Origin: JAOUEE01 sp051011595
Lineage (GTDB): Bacteria > Actinomycetota > Acidimicrobiia > Acidimicrobiales > SHLQ01
DNA length: 26,817 nt
Assembly: GCA_051011595.1 (NCBI GenBank)
Contig: JBPCTQ010000215.1
Location: forward strand, 1-26,817
Direction: 5' to 3'
The translations under genes and the position numbers were made by a program. Under the pieces are notes generated by a model. It ran no database searches. It was not told the DNA's origin and saw only the letters and a list, made by a program, of their open reading frames with translations. Position 1 is the stretch's first letter. The number at the start of each line of letters is the position of its first letter. Below, piece by piece: positions 16,491 to 23,965 of this stretch.

Positions 16491-16496
16491 TAGAAT
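16491..16496 (+). promoter_or_regulatory. Candidate -10 hexamer for the VTC gene (TAGAAT)
   Basis: TAGAAT is the best -10 match in the island, in the 42-base gap after the first CotH gene. It ends 10 bases before the GTG at 16507, and there is no Shine-Dalgarno. This would let the VTC gene be transcribed separately from the pgsA-linked unit. No clear -35 is seen. Confidence 0.5.
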
Positions 16497-16506
16497 CGGC
16501 GCCACC

Positions 16507-17331
16507 GTGGTTACTGCCAGCGGAGCCGTTCCGGCTCTGGACCGACTCATCAGCCAGGCTCCGCCCGAAGGCCCCGCTCTCGGGGTGGTGCGTGCGGCGG
16601 TCGACCAGCTCGACCAGTGCACCTTGGCCGAGCTCGAACAGGCCCGTCTGCTGCGCCGTGTCGACACCAAGTTCGTGTTGTCGATCGACCAACTGGCGGC
16701 GGTGCTGAGCGATCTACGTGGCCAATACGAGGTGCTGCACCTCGATGGCGAGACGTTGCACCGGTACGAGAACCAATACTTCGACACCTTCGACCGGGCC
16801 AACTATCGAGCCCACCACAACGACGACGTCGGCCGGGTGAAGTACCGCTATCGACGCTACGAGGGCACCGGCGAGGTGTTCTTCGAGACCAAACACAAAA
16901 CGAACACCGGACGGATGTTGAAGGAACGGGTGGCGGTGCCCGCCATGGGCCGCACACTCGGCCCCGAGACCCGAGAACTGATCACCGCGGTGGGACACCA
17001 CCACCCCGACGAGCTGGTCCCCACCCTCTGGGGCAGCTTCTTCCGCCTCGCCATCGTCGCCCGCGACCGCTCGGAGCGAGCCACCATCGACGTCGCCATC
17101 GAGTTCGCCATGGGAGATCGGACCGCGGCCACCCGTCGTCTGGCAGTGGCCGAGGTGAAACAGCCTCGTTTCGACAACCGATCACCGCTGGTCGATGCCA
17201 TCACCGGTCACGGTGGGCGTCAGTCTCGTTTCACCAAGTACTGCGTGGGCCTGCTCGCGGTCGACCGGCAACGCAAACACAATGCCTTCAAACCGGTGCT
17301 CCGCCTGGTCGAGGCCATCGAGAACAGCTGA
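16507..17331 (+). CDS. VTC-domain polyphosphate polymerase-like protein
   Basis: A protein of 274 residues with no signal peptide, predicted cytosolic. It has the triphosphate-tunnel fold of the yeast Vtc4 polymerase domain, which makes polyphosphate from ATP. Motifs in order: RVDTKFVL (Arg51, Asp53, Lys55), YFDT (91-94), KYRYRRY (Arg114, Arg116), FFETKHKTN (Glu127, Lys129, Lys131), LKERV, RATIDVAIEF (Arg191, Asp195), AVAEVKQ (Glu216, Lys218) and SRFTKY. Tunnel Lys/Arg and acidic metal ligands thus appear complete, suggesting an active enzyme. DUF4956 follows after 66 bases, and CotH genes flank the pair, an arrangement I recall from other bacteria. Whether the product is polyphosphate or another phosphate polymer or nucleotide is not shown by sequence. 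Confidence 0.9.
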   Translation: MVTASGAVPALDRLISQAPPEGPALGVVRAAVDQLDQCTLAELEQARLLRRVDTKFVLSIDQLAAVLSDLRGQYEVLHLDGETLHRYENQYFDTFDRANYRAHHNDDVGRVKYRYRRYEGTGEVFFETKHKTNTGRMLKERVAVPAMGRTLGPETRELITAVGHHHPDELVPTLWGSFFRLAIVARDRSERATIDVAIEFAMGDRTAATRRLAVAEVKQPRFDNRSPLVDAITGHGGRQSRFTKYCVGLLAVDRQRKHNAFKPVLRLVEAIENS

Positions 17332-17383
17332 CTGGCGGCTGACGATGTCGGCCCATGGCACCGTTGATGGGGTTCCTCGCCAG

Positions 17384-17389
17384 TAGGCT
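17384..17389 (+). promoter_or_regulatory. Candidate -10 hexamer for the DUF4956 gene (TAGGCT)
   Basis: TAGGCT ends 8 bases before the ATG at 17398. It is directly preceded by CGCCAG (17378-17383), which is the inverse complement of CTGGCG at 17332-17337 at the start of the same 66-base gap; the two could pair across the gap. TTGATG at 17364-17369 is a possible -35, though its 14-base spacing is short. Confidence 0.42.
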
Positions 17390-17397
17390 CTGGCTCC

Positions 17398-18024
17398 ATG
17401 TCCGGCCTGGCCACCCAGTGGTTCACCACCGAACTCTTCGTCTGGGATCGCCTGGCTGAGCTCATCTACCGGTTCGTGGTCAATGTCGCGGTGGCGGCGT
17501 TCATCATCCGCGGCGTCTACTTCCGTCGGGTGGGCAACGCCGAGTACGCCACCACGTTCTTCGTGTTCAACGTGTCGGTGTTCTTCCTCGTGTACATCAT
17601 GAACGGGCTGGACCTCGACGTCGGGTTCGGGTTCGGGTTGTTCGCGCTGTTCGCGGTGCTGCGTTTCCGGACGGTTGCCGTTCCCTACACCGAGTTGACC
17701 ATCGCCTTCGCGGTGATCGCGGTGGCCGTCATCAACGCCATCTCGGTGGGTGCGCTCACCCACGCCGAGGTGTGGTTCGCCAACTTCGGGATCGCCGGCA
17801 CCGTGTACCTGGTGGGTGCCCGATGGGTCGACCGCCAGCACGCGGTGCAGGCCATCCGCTACGAACGGATCGAGAACGTGCGGCCCGACCGAGCCGACGA
17901 CCTCCACGCCGACCTGCGTGACCGGATGGGCCTCGATGTGGTGTCGGTCCGTGTCGACGAGGTCGACTTCCTCAACGACACCGCGTTGCTGAGGGTCACC
18001 TACCGGCGCCCATCGTCGGCGTGA
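17398..18024 (+). CDS. DUF4956 membrane protein
   Basis: A protein of 208 residues. Hydrophobic segments lie at about 22-42, 52-70, 78-90, 99-120 and 125-143, followed by a soluble C-terminal domain of ~65 residues with mixed charge (RYERIENVRPDRADDLHADL). The family hallmark GFGFGLFALFAVLRFRT (76-92), followed by YTELTIAFAVIAVAVINAI (97-115), is clear. DUF4956 has no established biochemical role that I know of. Its repeated pairing with VTC-domain genes suggests a membrane partner, for example anchoring the polymerase or passing the polymer across the membrane, which is inference. The ATG has a -10-like box upstream and no Shine-Dalgarno. Its stop overlaps the GTG of the second CotH gene by 4 bases. 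Confidence 0.88.
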   Translation: MSGLATQWFTTELFVWDRLAELIYRFVVNVAVAAFIIRGVYFRRVGNAEYATTFFVFNVSVFFLVYIMNGLDLDVGFGFGLFALFAVLRFRTVAVPYTELTIAFAVIAVAVINAISVGALTHAEVWFANFGIAGTVYLVGARWVDRQHAVQAIRYERIENVRPDRADDLHADLRDRMGLDVVSVRVDEVDFLNDTALLRVTYRRPSSA

Positions 18025-21000
18025 ACCGGGCCCGCCTGGTGGCGGCGCTGGTCACGATTGCCATCGTCGCCGGTGCGTGCAGCAGCTCCACGGACTCTTC
18101 GTCCGATGGGTCCGAAACGCCGGCGGCGGCCCCGGTCGTGGGCTGCGATGCCATCGACCGCACGTTCGTGGGTCGGGAGCGGGCGCTTCCCCACGGCCAC
18201 ATCCAGCTCGATGTCTTCGCCATCGACGAATCGGGCGGATCCCCCGACGCCGCCGAGTGTGTCACCGTCCGCGACCAGGCCACCGGTGCGCGTGTCGAAT
18301 CCGCTGTGGTGGTCCGCCCGACCGAGCGGCGGCTCTCTGCGGTGGTGGTCGACCCCGGGCGCACCGACGCCGAACGCGACCGGGCGGTGGCCATCGTCGA
18401 AGCCTTGGCGGCAGCCGACGCCAGCGCCGAAATGGCCGTGTACCAGTGGGGTCCAGTGGTCGATCCGCTGGCCCAGCCCGTGTTTCACGTCGATGCCACC
18501 ACCGACTGGCTGGTGGCCACCGATACCTCCCTGGCGGCCGACAACTGGCGGGAGTCGCGGTTCGAGCTGACGGGGGCCTTCGAGAGTGTGGCGGCTGGCA
18601 CCGCACTCTGGCCCCGCCCCGACGCACCGACCGCCCCGATCATCGGGCGAGCGACGTTCGACACCTTCGAGCTGGAACCCGCCAGCGCCGAGCTCACCAT
18701 CGACCACACCCACGGCGTTCGGGTCTGGGTGAACGGCAACGAGGTGCTCACCAGCAACCTGGCCGGGGCCACCGCCGTGGCCGATGGCGGGCCGGGTCGA
18801 CACCGCGCTGCGGTCACCGTCGATGCCGCAACCCTCCAGTCCGGCACCAACGTGGTGGCGGTGGAGATGCACCGAACGGCCAATGGTGATCCTCCCGAGG
18901 TCGAGCTCACCCTCACCGGCACCAGCCCCCAGGTCGTACCGGTGAGCGCCTTGGCACCGAACGCGGCGGCCGCTGATCTCGACCGGGCCCACCTGGACGA
19001 TCTCGCCGCGGCGGTCACACCACCGGGCCGCATCGACGAGGTGCTCGACGTGGTCATCGACGACCTCGAAAGCACTCACGACGACGAAACCGACGGGCTG
19101 CGCACCGTGGTGGTGGTGGCGCCGGGGCAAGGTGCACCCGATGTCGATCTCACCGGTCGAGCCGATGCGCTGATGGTCTGGATCGGGTCCGGCGACGAGG
19201 CGGCGAAGGGAACCGATCTGGCCTTCGATGAGACCCGTCCACCCGAGGAGCTGGCCACCGAGCTGGGCGGCCACCTCGACGCCATCGCCGACAGCCGGTT
19301 GGTCCTCGGTATCTGTGCCACCGGTGTGCAGTTCGAAGCCGAGGTCGAGGTGGGAGTGGTCAATCTGAGCACCACCCTCAAAGCGCCGCCGCCCGAGAAC
19401 GTCCCCGGCCCCTGCGACCCCGAGGCGGCCGCCGAGGCCGCGCCCGCGGCGCTCGACGAGGTGAGCTTGGTGTTCGACGACACCAGCCGCGCGGCATGGA
19501 CCCAGCGAGTGGCCGACAACGACAAGTCGCCGTTCCTGGCCCAGGTCGATCTCGGGGGCGGGTGGGCTCCGGCTCCCGCCGAGGTCAGCCTGCGAGGCCA
19601 GTCCTCGCTGGAGTGCGACCGCAAGTCGTACGAGGTCGACCTCGAGACCGGTCACCGGCGGGCCGTGGCCGAGAACGCGGCCTTCGACGAGTTCTTCCTG
19701 GTGTCGATGTGCCTCGACGAGGGATTCGTGCGCACGAACACGATGTTGCAGGTGCTGGCCGATCGTGGCCTGTTTCCACCGTCCTTCCGGATGGTGCGCC
19801 TCGACATCGACGGATCGGCGGCCGGTGTGTACCTGCTGATCGAACCTCCCAACGAGGCGCTGCGTGACGCTCAACCCCAGCTCGACGGAGTGGTCAGGCG
19901 GGCGCTCGACACCAGCTTCCAGAATTCGACCACCAGCTGGAGCTCGATCGACCGCGACGATGTGGTGTTGGAGGCCTATGAGACCACCATCACCACGGCC
20001 GAAGCCGGTGGACCCGACATGCTCGACCGACTTCGGACCCAGATGGACCTCGATGCCTACTTGCGCTGGCTGGCCATCATGTCGGTCACCGACAACGGCG
20101 ACTACGTCGACGAGGTCTTCTTCGCCGGTGCGGGTGTGCGAGACGGCGACATCGTTGGTCAGTACTGGACTCCGATGGGATGGGATCCCGACGACATCTT
20201 CAGCCCATGCCACTTCGACGACTTCCAGTTCGTCGACCCCTCGGGCCTCTCGACGTGTGCCGAGGCCCGCCTCGATCACGCTGTGCTGTCTAACGACGAG
20301 GGGTACGCCGCGTACGTCGCCGCGCTCGACGATGTCCTGGCCGACCTGGGGCCCGACGAGTTCGATGCTGCCCTGGCGGCCACCCGAGCCCGTCTGGCCG
20401 AGCTGATCGACGACGAGATGGCCGCGGCGATGCCCGAGCTGGCGGTGATCACCGGTCGCGACACGTCCACGGCCGAATCGTTTCTTGATGCTGTCGATGC
20501 CGAGATCGAGGCGCTGCGAGCCGTGTTCGGGGCCCGGCACCTCGCCCTCACCGACACGGTGGCGACCCAGTCGGCGGCGGCCGGGCCGACCCTGGCACCG
20601 GCCCAGCTGGAGACGATGGCGCCGTCGCGTGTGCTTGCCGGGCAGTCGTTTCCGGTTCGCGTCGTTGCCCGTGGCACCGATGCCATCGAACGGGGCTGGA
20701 ACCAGGAGGTGGAGGTCCGAACCGACGAGGCTCGCCCGGTCGTGATGCACCAGGGTGTGGGGGTGGGCACCGGAGTGGCCCCGGCCGCCGACCAGGTCGC
20801 CGTCGTCACCGAAGGAGAAACGGTGGCCACCATCGAGGTGGCCGGCGAAGCCGATCGGGTGGCCCCTGCTCGTATCGACGGCTCGGTTCAGTGGGGCCCC
20901 GACGAGATCGTGCGCGTCGACGAGCCGCTCGTTGTCGCCCCGACCGGATCGCTCCGAATCGAATCGGGTACCACGGTGGTCGTGGGAGCCGGCCTCAACA

Positions 21001-21944
21001 TCGACATCGGTGGCACGCTCGAAGCGACCGGCACGGTCGACGCTCCGGTCCTGTTCGGGGATCAGGATGCGGCCGGCCCCTGGGGTGGCCTGCGAGCCGA
21101 TGGCGGCACCATCGAACTCGATCATGTGATGCTCACCGGCGGTGGCGGCGATGCCACCCGGGCCTTCGGGCACTCGAACAGCCAAGCGTTGCTCGGGGCC
21201 GTCGCGGGCGGCACCATGTCGATCTCCAACAGCGTGCTGGCCGACTCGGGGGCCAAGGGGTTCGGCATCGAGAACGCTCGACTCGACATGACGAGCTCGG
21301 TCATCGCCCGCACCGACACCGGTGGAGAGCTCCTCGATTCGTCGTTCGCCATCGACGGATCGTGGTTCTTCGACTTCCCCACGATCGATGCTCCCTTCGC
21401 CGACGACGACAACGACGCCATCTATCTGGGCCCCACCACCGAGACCAGCACCATCACCGACACGGTGTTCGTCGGTGGTCTCGACGACGGCATCGACCAT
21501 GCCGGAGCCGATGTGGTTATCGACCGGGTGTGGATCGAGGGTTTCGTGCATGAATGTCTGGCCACCTCCGAGGCTGGTTCGGTCACCATCACCAACTCGG
21601 TGCTCACCGGTTGTGAGCAGGGCCTCGAGGTGGGCTACGGCACGCCGGCCGTGCGGGCCGACCACCTGCTGTTGTTGGCCAACGGCGTGGCCCTCCGGTA
21701 CGGCGACGACTACTTCGTTCCCTCGCAGGGCACCTTCGAGCTCACCGACTCGTTGCTCGTCGACAACGTCTCCGGCTTGCAGACCAGCGCCGACCCCGTG
21801 ACGCTGGCCATCAGCGGCACCGTGTCCGACGACGTGGGCGACGAAGCGGCGGGTGTCGCCATCGACACGCCCCAGCTCAACGACGGTCTGGTGTGGGAGG
21901 CCGGCGGCCCCGGCGGCCCCGGTCTCGAGCAACCGTGGAGCTGA
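18021..21944 (+). CDS. CotH-kinase and beta-helix lipoprotein 2 (1307 residues)
   Basis: The GTG start overlaps the DUF4956 stop (GTGA) and leads into a lipoprotein signal (lipobox Cys20) and a Ser-rich linker. Residues ~155-310 look like a beta-sandwich carbohydrate-binding-type domain (VRVWVNGNEVL, GTNVVAVEMHR). The CotH domain covers about 455-850: SLRGQSSLECDRKSY (Arg525, Lys535), GVYLLIEPPNE, DAYLRWLAIMSVTDNGDY (678-695) and PMGWDPDDIF (Asp722, Asp724). These differ from CotH1 at the NxY and WDxxxxFG motifs but keep the Asp. After an Ig-like stretch (870-950), residues ~955-1295 form a right-handed parallel beta-helix, with short turns such as ITNSVLTGCEQGLEV and SISNSVLADSGAKGF. It probably acts on or binds surface glycans or proteins. 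Last gene of the island. Confidence 0.85.
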   Translation: MNRARLVAALVTIAIVAGACSSSTDSSSDGSETPAAAPVVGCDAIDRTFVGRERALPHGHIQLDVFAIDESGGSPDAAECVTVRDQATGARVESAVVVRPTERRLSAVVVDPGRTDAERDRAVAIVEALAAADASAEMAVYQWGPVVDPLAQPVFHVDATTDWLVATDTSLAADNWRESRFELTGAFESVAAGTALWPRPDAPTAPIIGRATFDTFELEPASAELTIDHTHGVRVWVNGNEVLTSNLAGATAVADGGPGRHRAAVTVDAATLQSGTNVVAVEMHRTANGDPPEVELTLTGTSPQVVPVSALAPNAAAADLDRAHLDDLAAAVTPPGRIDEVLDVVIDDLESTHDDETDGLRTVVVVAPGQGAPDVDLTGRADALMVWIGSGDEAAKGTDLAFDETRPPEELATELGGHLDAIADSRLVLGICATGVQFEAEVEVGVVNLSTTLKAPPPENVPGPCDPEAAAEAAPAALDEVSLVFDDTSRAAWTQRVADNDKSPFLAQVDLGGGWAPAPAEVSLRGQSSLECDRKSYEVDLETGHRRAVAENAAFDEFFLVSMCLDEGFVRTNTMLQVLADRGLFPPSFRMVRLDIDGSAAGVYLLIEPPNEALRDAQPQLDGVVRRALDTSFQNSTTSWSSIDRDDVVLEAYETTITTAEAGGPDMLDRLRTQMDLDAYLRWLAIMSVTDNGDYVDEVFFAGAGVRDGDIVGQYWTPMGWDPDDIFSPCHFDDFQFVDPSGLSTCAEARLDHAVLSNDEGYAAYVAALDDVLADLGPDEFDAALAATRARLAELIDDEMAAAMPELAVITGRDTSTAESFLDAVDAEIEALRAVFGARHLALTDTVATQSAAAGPTLAPAQLETMAPSRVLAGQSFPVRVVARGTDAIERGWNQEVEVRTDEARPVVMHQGVGVGTGVAPAADQVAVVTEGETVATIEVAGEADRVAPARIDGSVQWGPDEIVRVDEPLVVAPTGSLRIESGTTVVVGAGLNIDIGGTLEATGTVDAPVLFGDQDAAGPWGGLRADGGTIELDHVMLTGGGGDATRAFGHSNSQALLGAVAGGTMSISNSVLADSGAKGFGIENARLDMTSSVIARTDTGGELLDSSFAIDGSWFFDFPTIDAPFADDDNDAIYLGPTTETSTITDTVFVGGLDDGIDHAGADVVIDRVWIEGFVHECLATSEAGSVTITNSVLTGCEQGLEVGYGTPAVRADHLLLLANGVALRYGDDYFVPSQGTFELTDSLLVDNVSGLQTSADPVTLAISGTVSDDVGDEAAGVAIDTPQLNDGLVWEAGGPGGPGLEQPWS

Positions 21945-21952
21945 GCCGTGTC

Positions 21953-21968
21953 GTCGCTCGGGGGCGAC
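21953..21968. terminator. Weak hairpin between convergent genes
   Basis: GTCGC and GCGAC form a 5-bp stem around a 6-base loop in the 23-base gap between the second CotH gene and the minus-strand gene, touching the latter's stop codon. There is no T-tract on either side, so a terminator role is only possible. Confidence 0.2.
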
Positions 21969-22675
21969 TACTCGATTGGTGACCAGCGGGCCGAGCGCAG
22001 GATGCGGCTCTCCCACTGATCGCGGAGCTCGAGGCCGTCGTGCATCCACGTGCCGGGCTGTTTGAGTTCGGCCGGCACCTCGCTGATGAGCAGGCCCGAC
22101 ATCCAGCGAGGCCGGGTGACGCGTTGCCACAACACGATCTCGCGGCGATGACCGGCACCCCAGACCGTGCGGAACGACGCTTCGATGGCCAGCAGTGAGG
22201 TCTCGGCTTCGTCGCCGTGGTCCATCCAGTCGGCATAGTGGGCGCCACTGCGTTCGATGTAGGTCTCGGTGAGGCCTTCGTCGGGCCAGACCGTGTCCTC
22301 CATGAAGAGCACCGGGTCGTGGTCGCCCGCCAGCGGCACCGAGGTCAGGTCGACGGATTGCAGCCTCGACCAGGGGAGGGGAGCGAGCACTTTGGCGGTC
22401 ACATCGTGGCGATACTCGTCGAGGCCGATCGCCACCGCGGCCAGATCACCCGAGAGGGTGCGGTCGACCAGACGCCCCCACGCCGTGGCGTCGGCCACCG
22501 CGGTGACGGTGACGATCCGGTACGAGGGTCCCGAGCCGTGAGCCAGGTGCAGACAGTGCAGCAGGCGGGCATCGTCGCCGTCGGCGATGGCCGGAACCCA
22601 GTCGTCTCGTAAGCGGCGCTCGAAGTCGTCTTCATGACGGCCGACCACCGAGTGAACCTCGTGCACGAAGAGCAT
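21968..22675 (-). CDS. Conserved hypothetical protein, possible duplicated dimeric alpha-beta-barrel fold
   Basis: A protein of 235 residues with no signal peptide or membrane helix. The start at 22675 opens with MLFVHEVHSVVGRHEDDFE. The first ~110 residues (a strand, a helix, then YRIVTVTAV and a second helix) and the second half (PVLFMEDTVWPDEG, TSLLAIEASF, REIVLWQRV, ending PGTWMHDGLELRDQWESRILR) each read like a small alpha-beta sandwich of the NIPSNAP/monooxygenase-like type. I recall similar proteins in other actinobacteria annotated only as hypothetical, and no activity is known to me. The upstream -10-like TAGGAT is 8 bases before the ATG and overlaps the opposed cinA -10. It is convergent with the CotH island and divergent from cinA, hence not part of the island's transcript. 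Confidence 0.75.
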   Translation of the reverse strand: MLFVHEVHSVVGRHEDDFERRLRDDWVPAIADGDDARLLHCLHLAHGSGPSYRIVTVTAVADATAWGRLVDRTLSGDLAAVAIGLDEYRHDVTAKVLAPLPWSRLQSVDLTSVPLAGDHDPVLFMEDTVWPDEGLTETYIERSGAHYADWMDHGDEAETSLLAIEASFRTVWGAGHRREIVLWQRVTRPRWMSGLLISEVPAELKQPGTWMHDGLELRDQWESRILRSARWSPIE

Positions 22676-22683
22676 CGGCGCAG

Positions 22684-22693
22684 ATCCTACGAT
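22684..22693. promoter_or_regulatory. Overlapping divergent -10 elements (bidirectional promoter)
   Basis: The 24-base gap between the minus-strand gene (start 22675) and cinA (start 22700) contains ATCCTACGAT. Read on plus it gives TACGAT (22688-22693), ending 6 bases before the cinA ATG. Read on minus it gives TAGGAT (22689-22684), ending 8 bases before the minus-strand ATG. The two hexamers share the self-complementary TA. Both transcripts would be leaderless or nearly so. Confidence 0.55.
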
Positions 22694-22699
22694 GCCGAG

Positions 22700-23938
22700 A
22701 TGCGTTGTGAAGTGGTGGCTGTGGGAACCGAGTTGTTGTTGGGCCAGATCGTCGACACCAACTCGTCGTGGATCGGCGAGCAGCTGGCCACCGTCGGTAT
22801 CGATTCGTTCTTCCAGACCAAGGTGGGCGACAACCATCAGCGCATGCGCGACGCCCTCACCCAGGCGCTGGAACGAGCCGACGCGGTCATCGTCTGCGGG
22901 GGCTTGGGCCCCACCCAGGACGACCTCACCCGAGAGGTGTTGGCCGACGTGATGGGGGTCGACCTGGAGTTCGACGAGGCCATCGCCGAACGCATCCGGG
23001 CGATGTTCGGAGGCCGAGGCCGGCCCATGCCCGAGAACAACCTTCGCCAGGCCATGGTGCCGGCCGGGGCCACACCGATCGCCGAACAGCCGGGCACGGC
23101 CCCCGGTCTGGTGTGTCCGGTGGGCGAGAAAGTCATCTATGCCGTGCCCGGCGTGCCGTGGGAGATGCAGGCGATGGTGGGTGGCACCGTCTTGTCCGAC
23201 CTGGCCGGCCGCGCCGGTGTCAGCTCGGTGATCCGCAGCCGGGTGTTGCGCACCTGGGGCAGCTCGGAGTCGGGACTGGCCGAGACCCTGGCCACCGAGA
23301 TCGAGCGGCTCGACGGGACGGGCGAGGTCACCCTGGCCTTCCTCGCCTCCGGTATCGAAGGACTCAAGGTCCGCATCACGGCGAAGGCCGATACCGAAGC
23401 GGCGGCCGATCGCCTGCTCGACGACGAGGATCAGCGGGTGCGCGAGATCATCGGCGACATCGTGTTCGGTGTAGATGACGACACCATGGAATCGGTGGTG
23501 TTGCGGGAGCTGCGCGATCGTGGCCTCACGCTCGGTGTGGCCGAGTCGCTCACCGGTGGGCTGATCGCGTCCCGCCTGGTCGACGTGCCCGGTGCCAGCG
23601 CCTCGTTCCGTGGTGGCATCGTCAGCTACGCCAGCGAGGTGAAGTTCGATGTCCTCGGTGTGCCGGAGGGCCCGGTGGTGACCGAAGCGGCAGCCATCGC
23701 CATGGCCGAAGGGGCGGCCCGGGTGCTCGGCTCGGACTGTGCCCTCGCCGTGACCGGTGTGGCCGGCCCCGATGAACAGGAGGGCCAACCAGCGGGCACG
23801 GTGTGTTTCGCCACCCTGGTGGCCGGGCGCACCGAGGCCCATCGGCTGGTGTTTCCGTTCGACCGCCCACGGGTGCGCCAATTCGCATGCATCAGCGTGC
23901 TCAGTCGCCTGCGTCAGCGGATCCTCGACGAGGTTTGA
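22700..23938 (+). CDS. cinA: CinA family protein / nicotinamide-nucleotide amidohydrolase
   Basis: A protein of 412 residues with the usual two parts. The N-terminal MoCF-type domain (COG1058) starts with CEVVAVGTELLLGQIVDTNS and contains CGGLGPTQDDLTRE. The C-terminal PncC-type domain (from about residue 270) has GVAESLTGGLIASRL, FRGGIVSYASEVK and ALAVTGVAGPDEQ. The C-terminal part deamidates NMN in pyridine-nucleotide salvage in the family; full-length CinA can also have ADP-ribose pyrophosphatase activity. The ATG at 22700 gives the canonical N-terminus; an upstream extension would run through the divergent promoter. In many actinobacteria cinA closely follows pgsA, but here it is displaced by about 9 kb of accessory genes. 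Confidence 0.95.
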   Translation: MRCEVVAVGTELLLGQIVDTNSSWIGEQLATVGIDSFFQTKVGDNHQRMRDALTQALERADAVIVCGGLGPTQDDLTREVLADVMGVDLEFDEAIAERIRAMFGGRGRPMPENNLRQAMVPAGATPIAEQPGTAPGLVCPVGEKVIYAVPGVPWEMQAMVGGTVLSDLAGRAGVSSVIRSRVLRTWGSSESGLAETLATEIERLDGTGEVTLAFLASGIEGLKVRITAKADTEAAADRLLDDEDQRVREIIGDIVFGVDDDTMESVVLRELRDRGLTLGVAESLTGGLIASRLVDVPGASASFRGGIVSYASEVKFDVLGVPEGPVVTEAAAIAMAEGAARVLGSDCALAVTGVAGPDEQEGQPAGTVCFATLVAGRTEAHRLVFPFDRPRVRQFACISVLSRLRQRILDEV

Positions 23939-23939
23939 T

Positions 23940-23955
23940 CGCTCAAGTCTGAGCG
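23940..23955 (+). promoter_or_regulatory. Hairpin directly upstream of a Shine-Dalgarno
   Basis: CGCTCA and TGAGCG form a perfect 6-bp stem with a 4-base loop (AGTC) in the 27-base gap after cinA. It is followed 2 bases later by the Shine-Dalgarno GGAGG (23958-23962) and the ATG at 23966. It could protect the mRNA end, insulate the ribosome site from cinA translation, or be chance. Confidence 0.4.
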
Positions 23956-23965
23956 CCGGAGGCCG

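Noticed and set aside
17332..17383. Long-range 6-bp inverted repeat (CTGGCG ... CGCCAG) as an operator
   Set aside because: It is short, 40 bases apart and GC-rich, so chance is likely. It is noted only beside the DUF4956 promoter.
18000..22130. 1376-residue open frame on the minus strand opposite the second CotH gene
   Set aside because: The plus-strand protein has a signal peptide, CotH motifs and a beta-helix. The minus reading is low-complexity His/Gly/Arg/Asp-rich with no domain, as expected for the antisense of GC-rich coding DNA.
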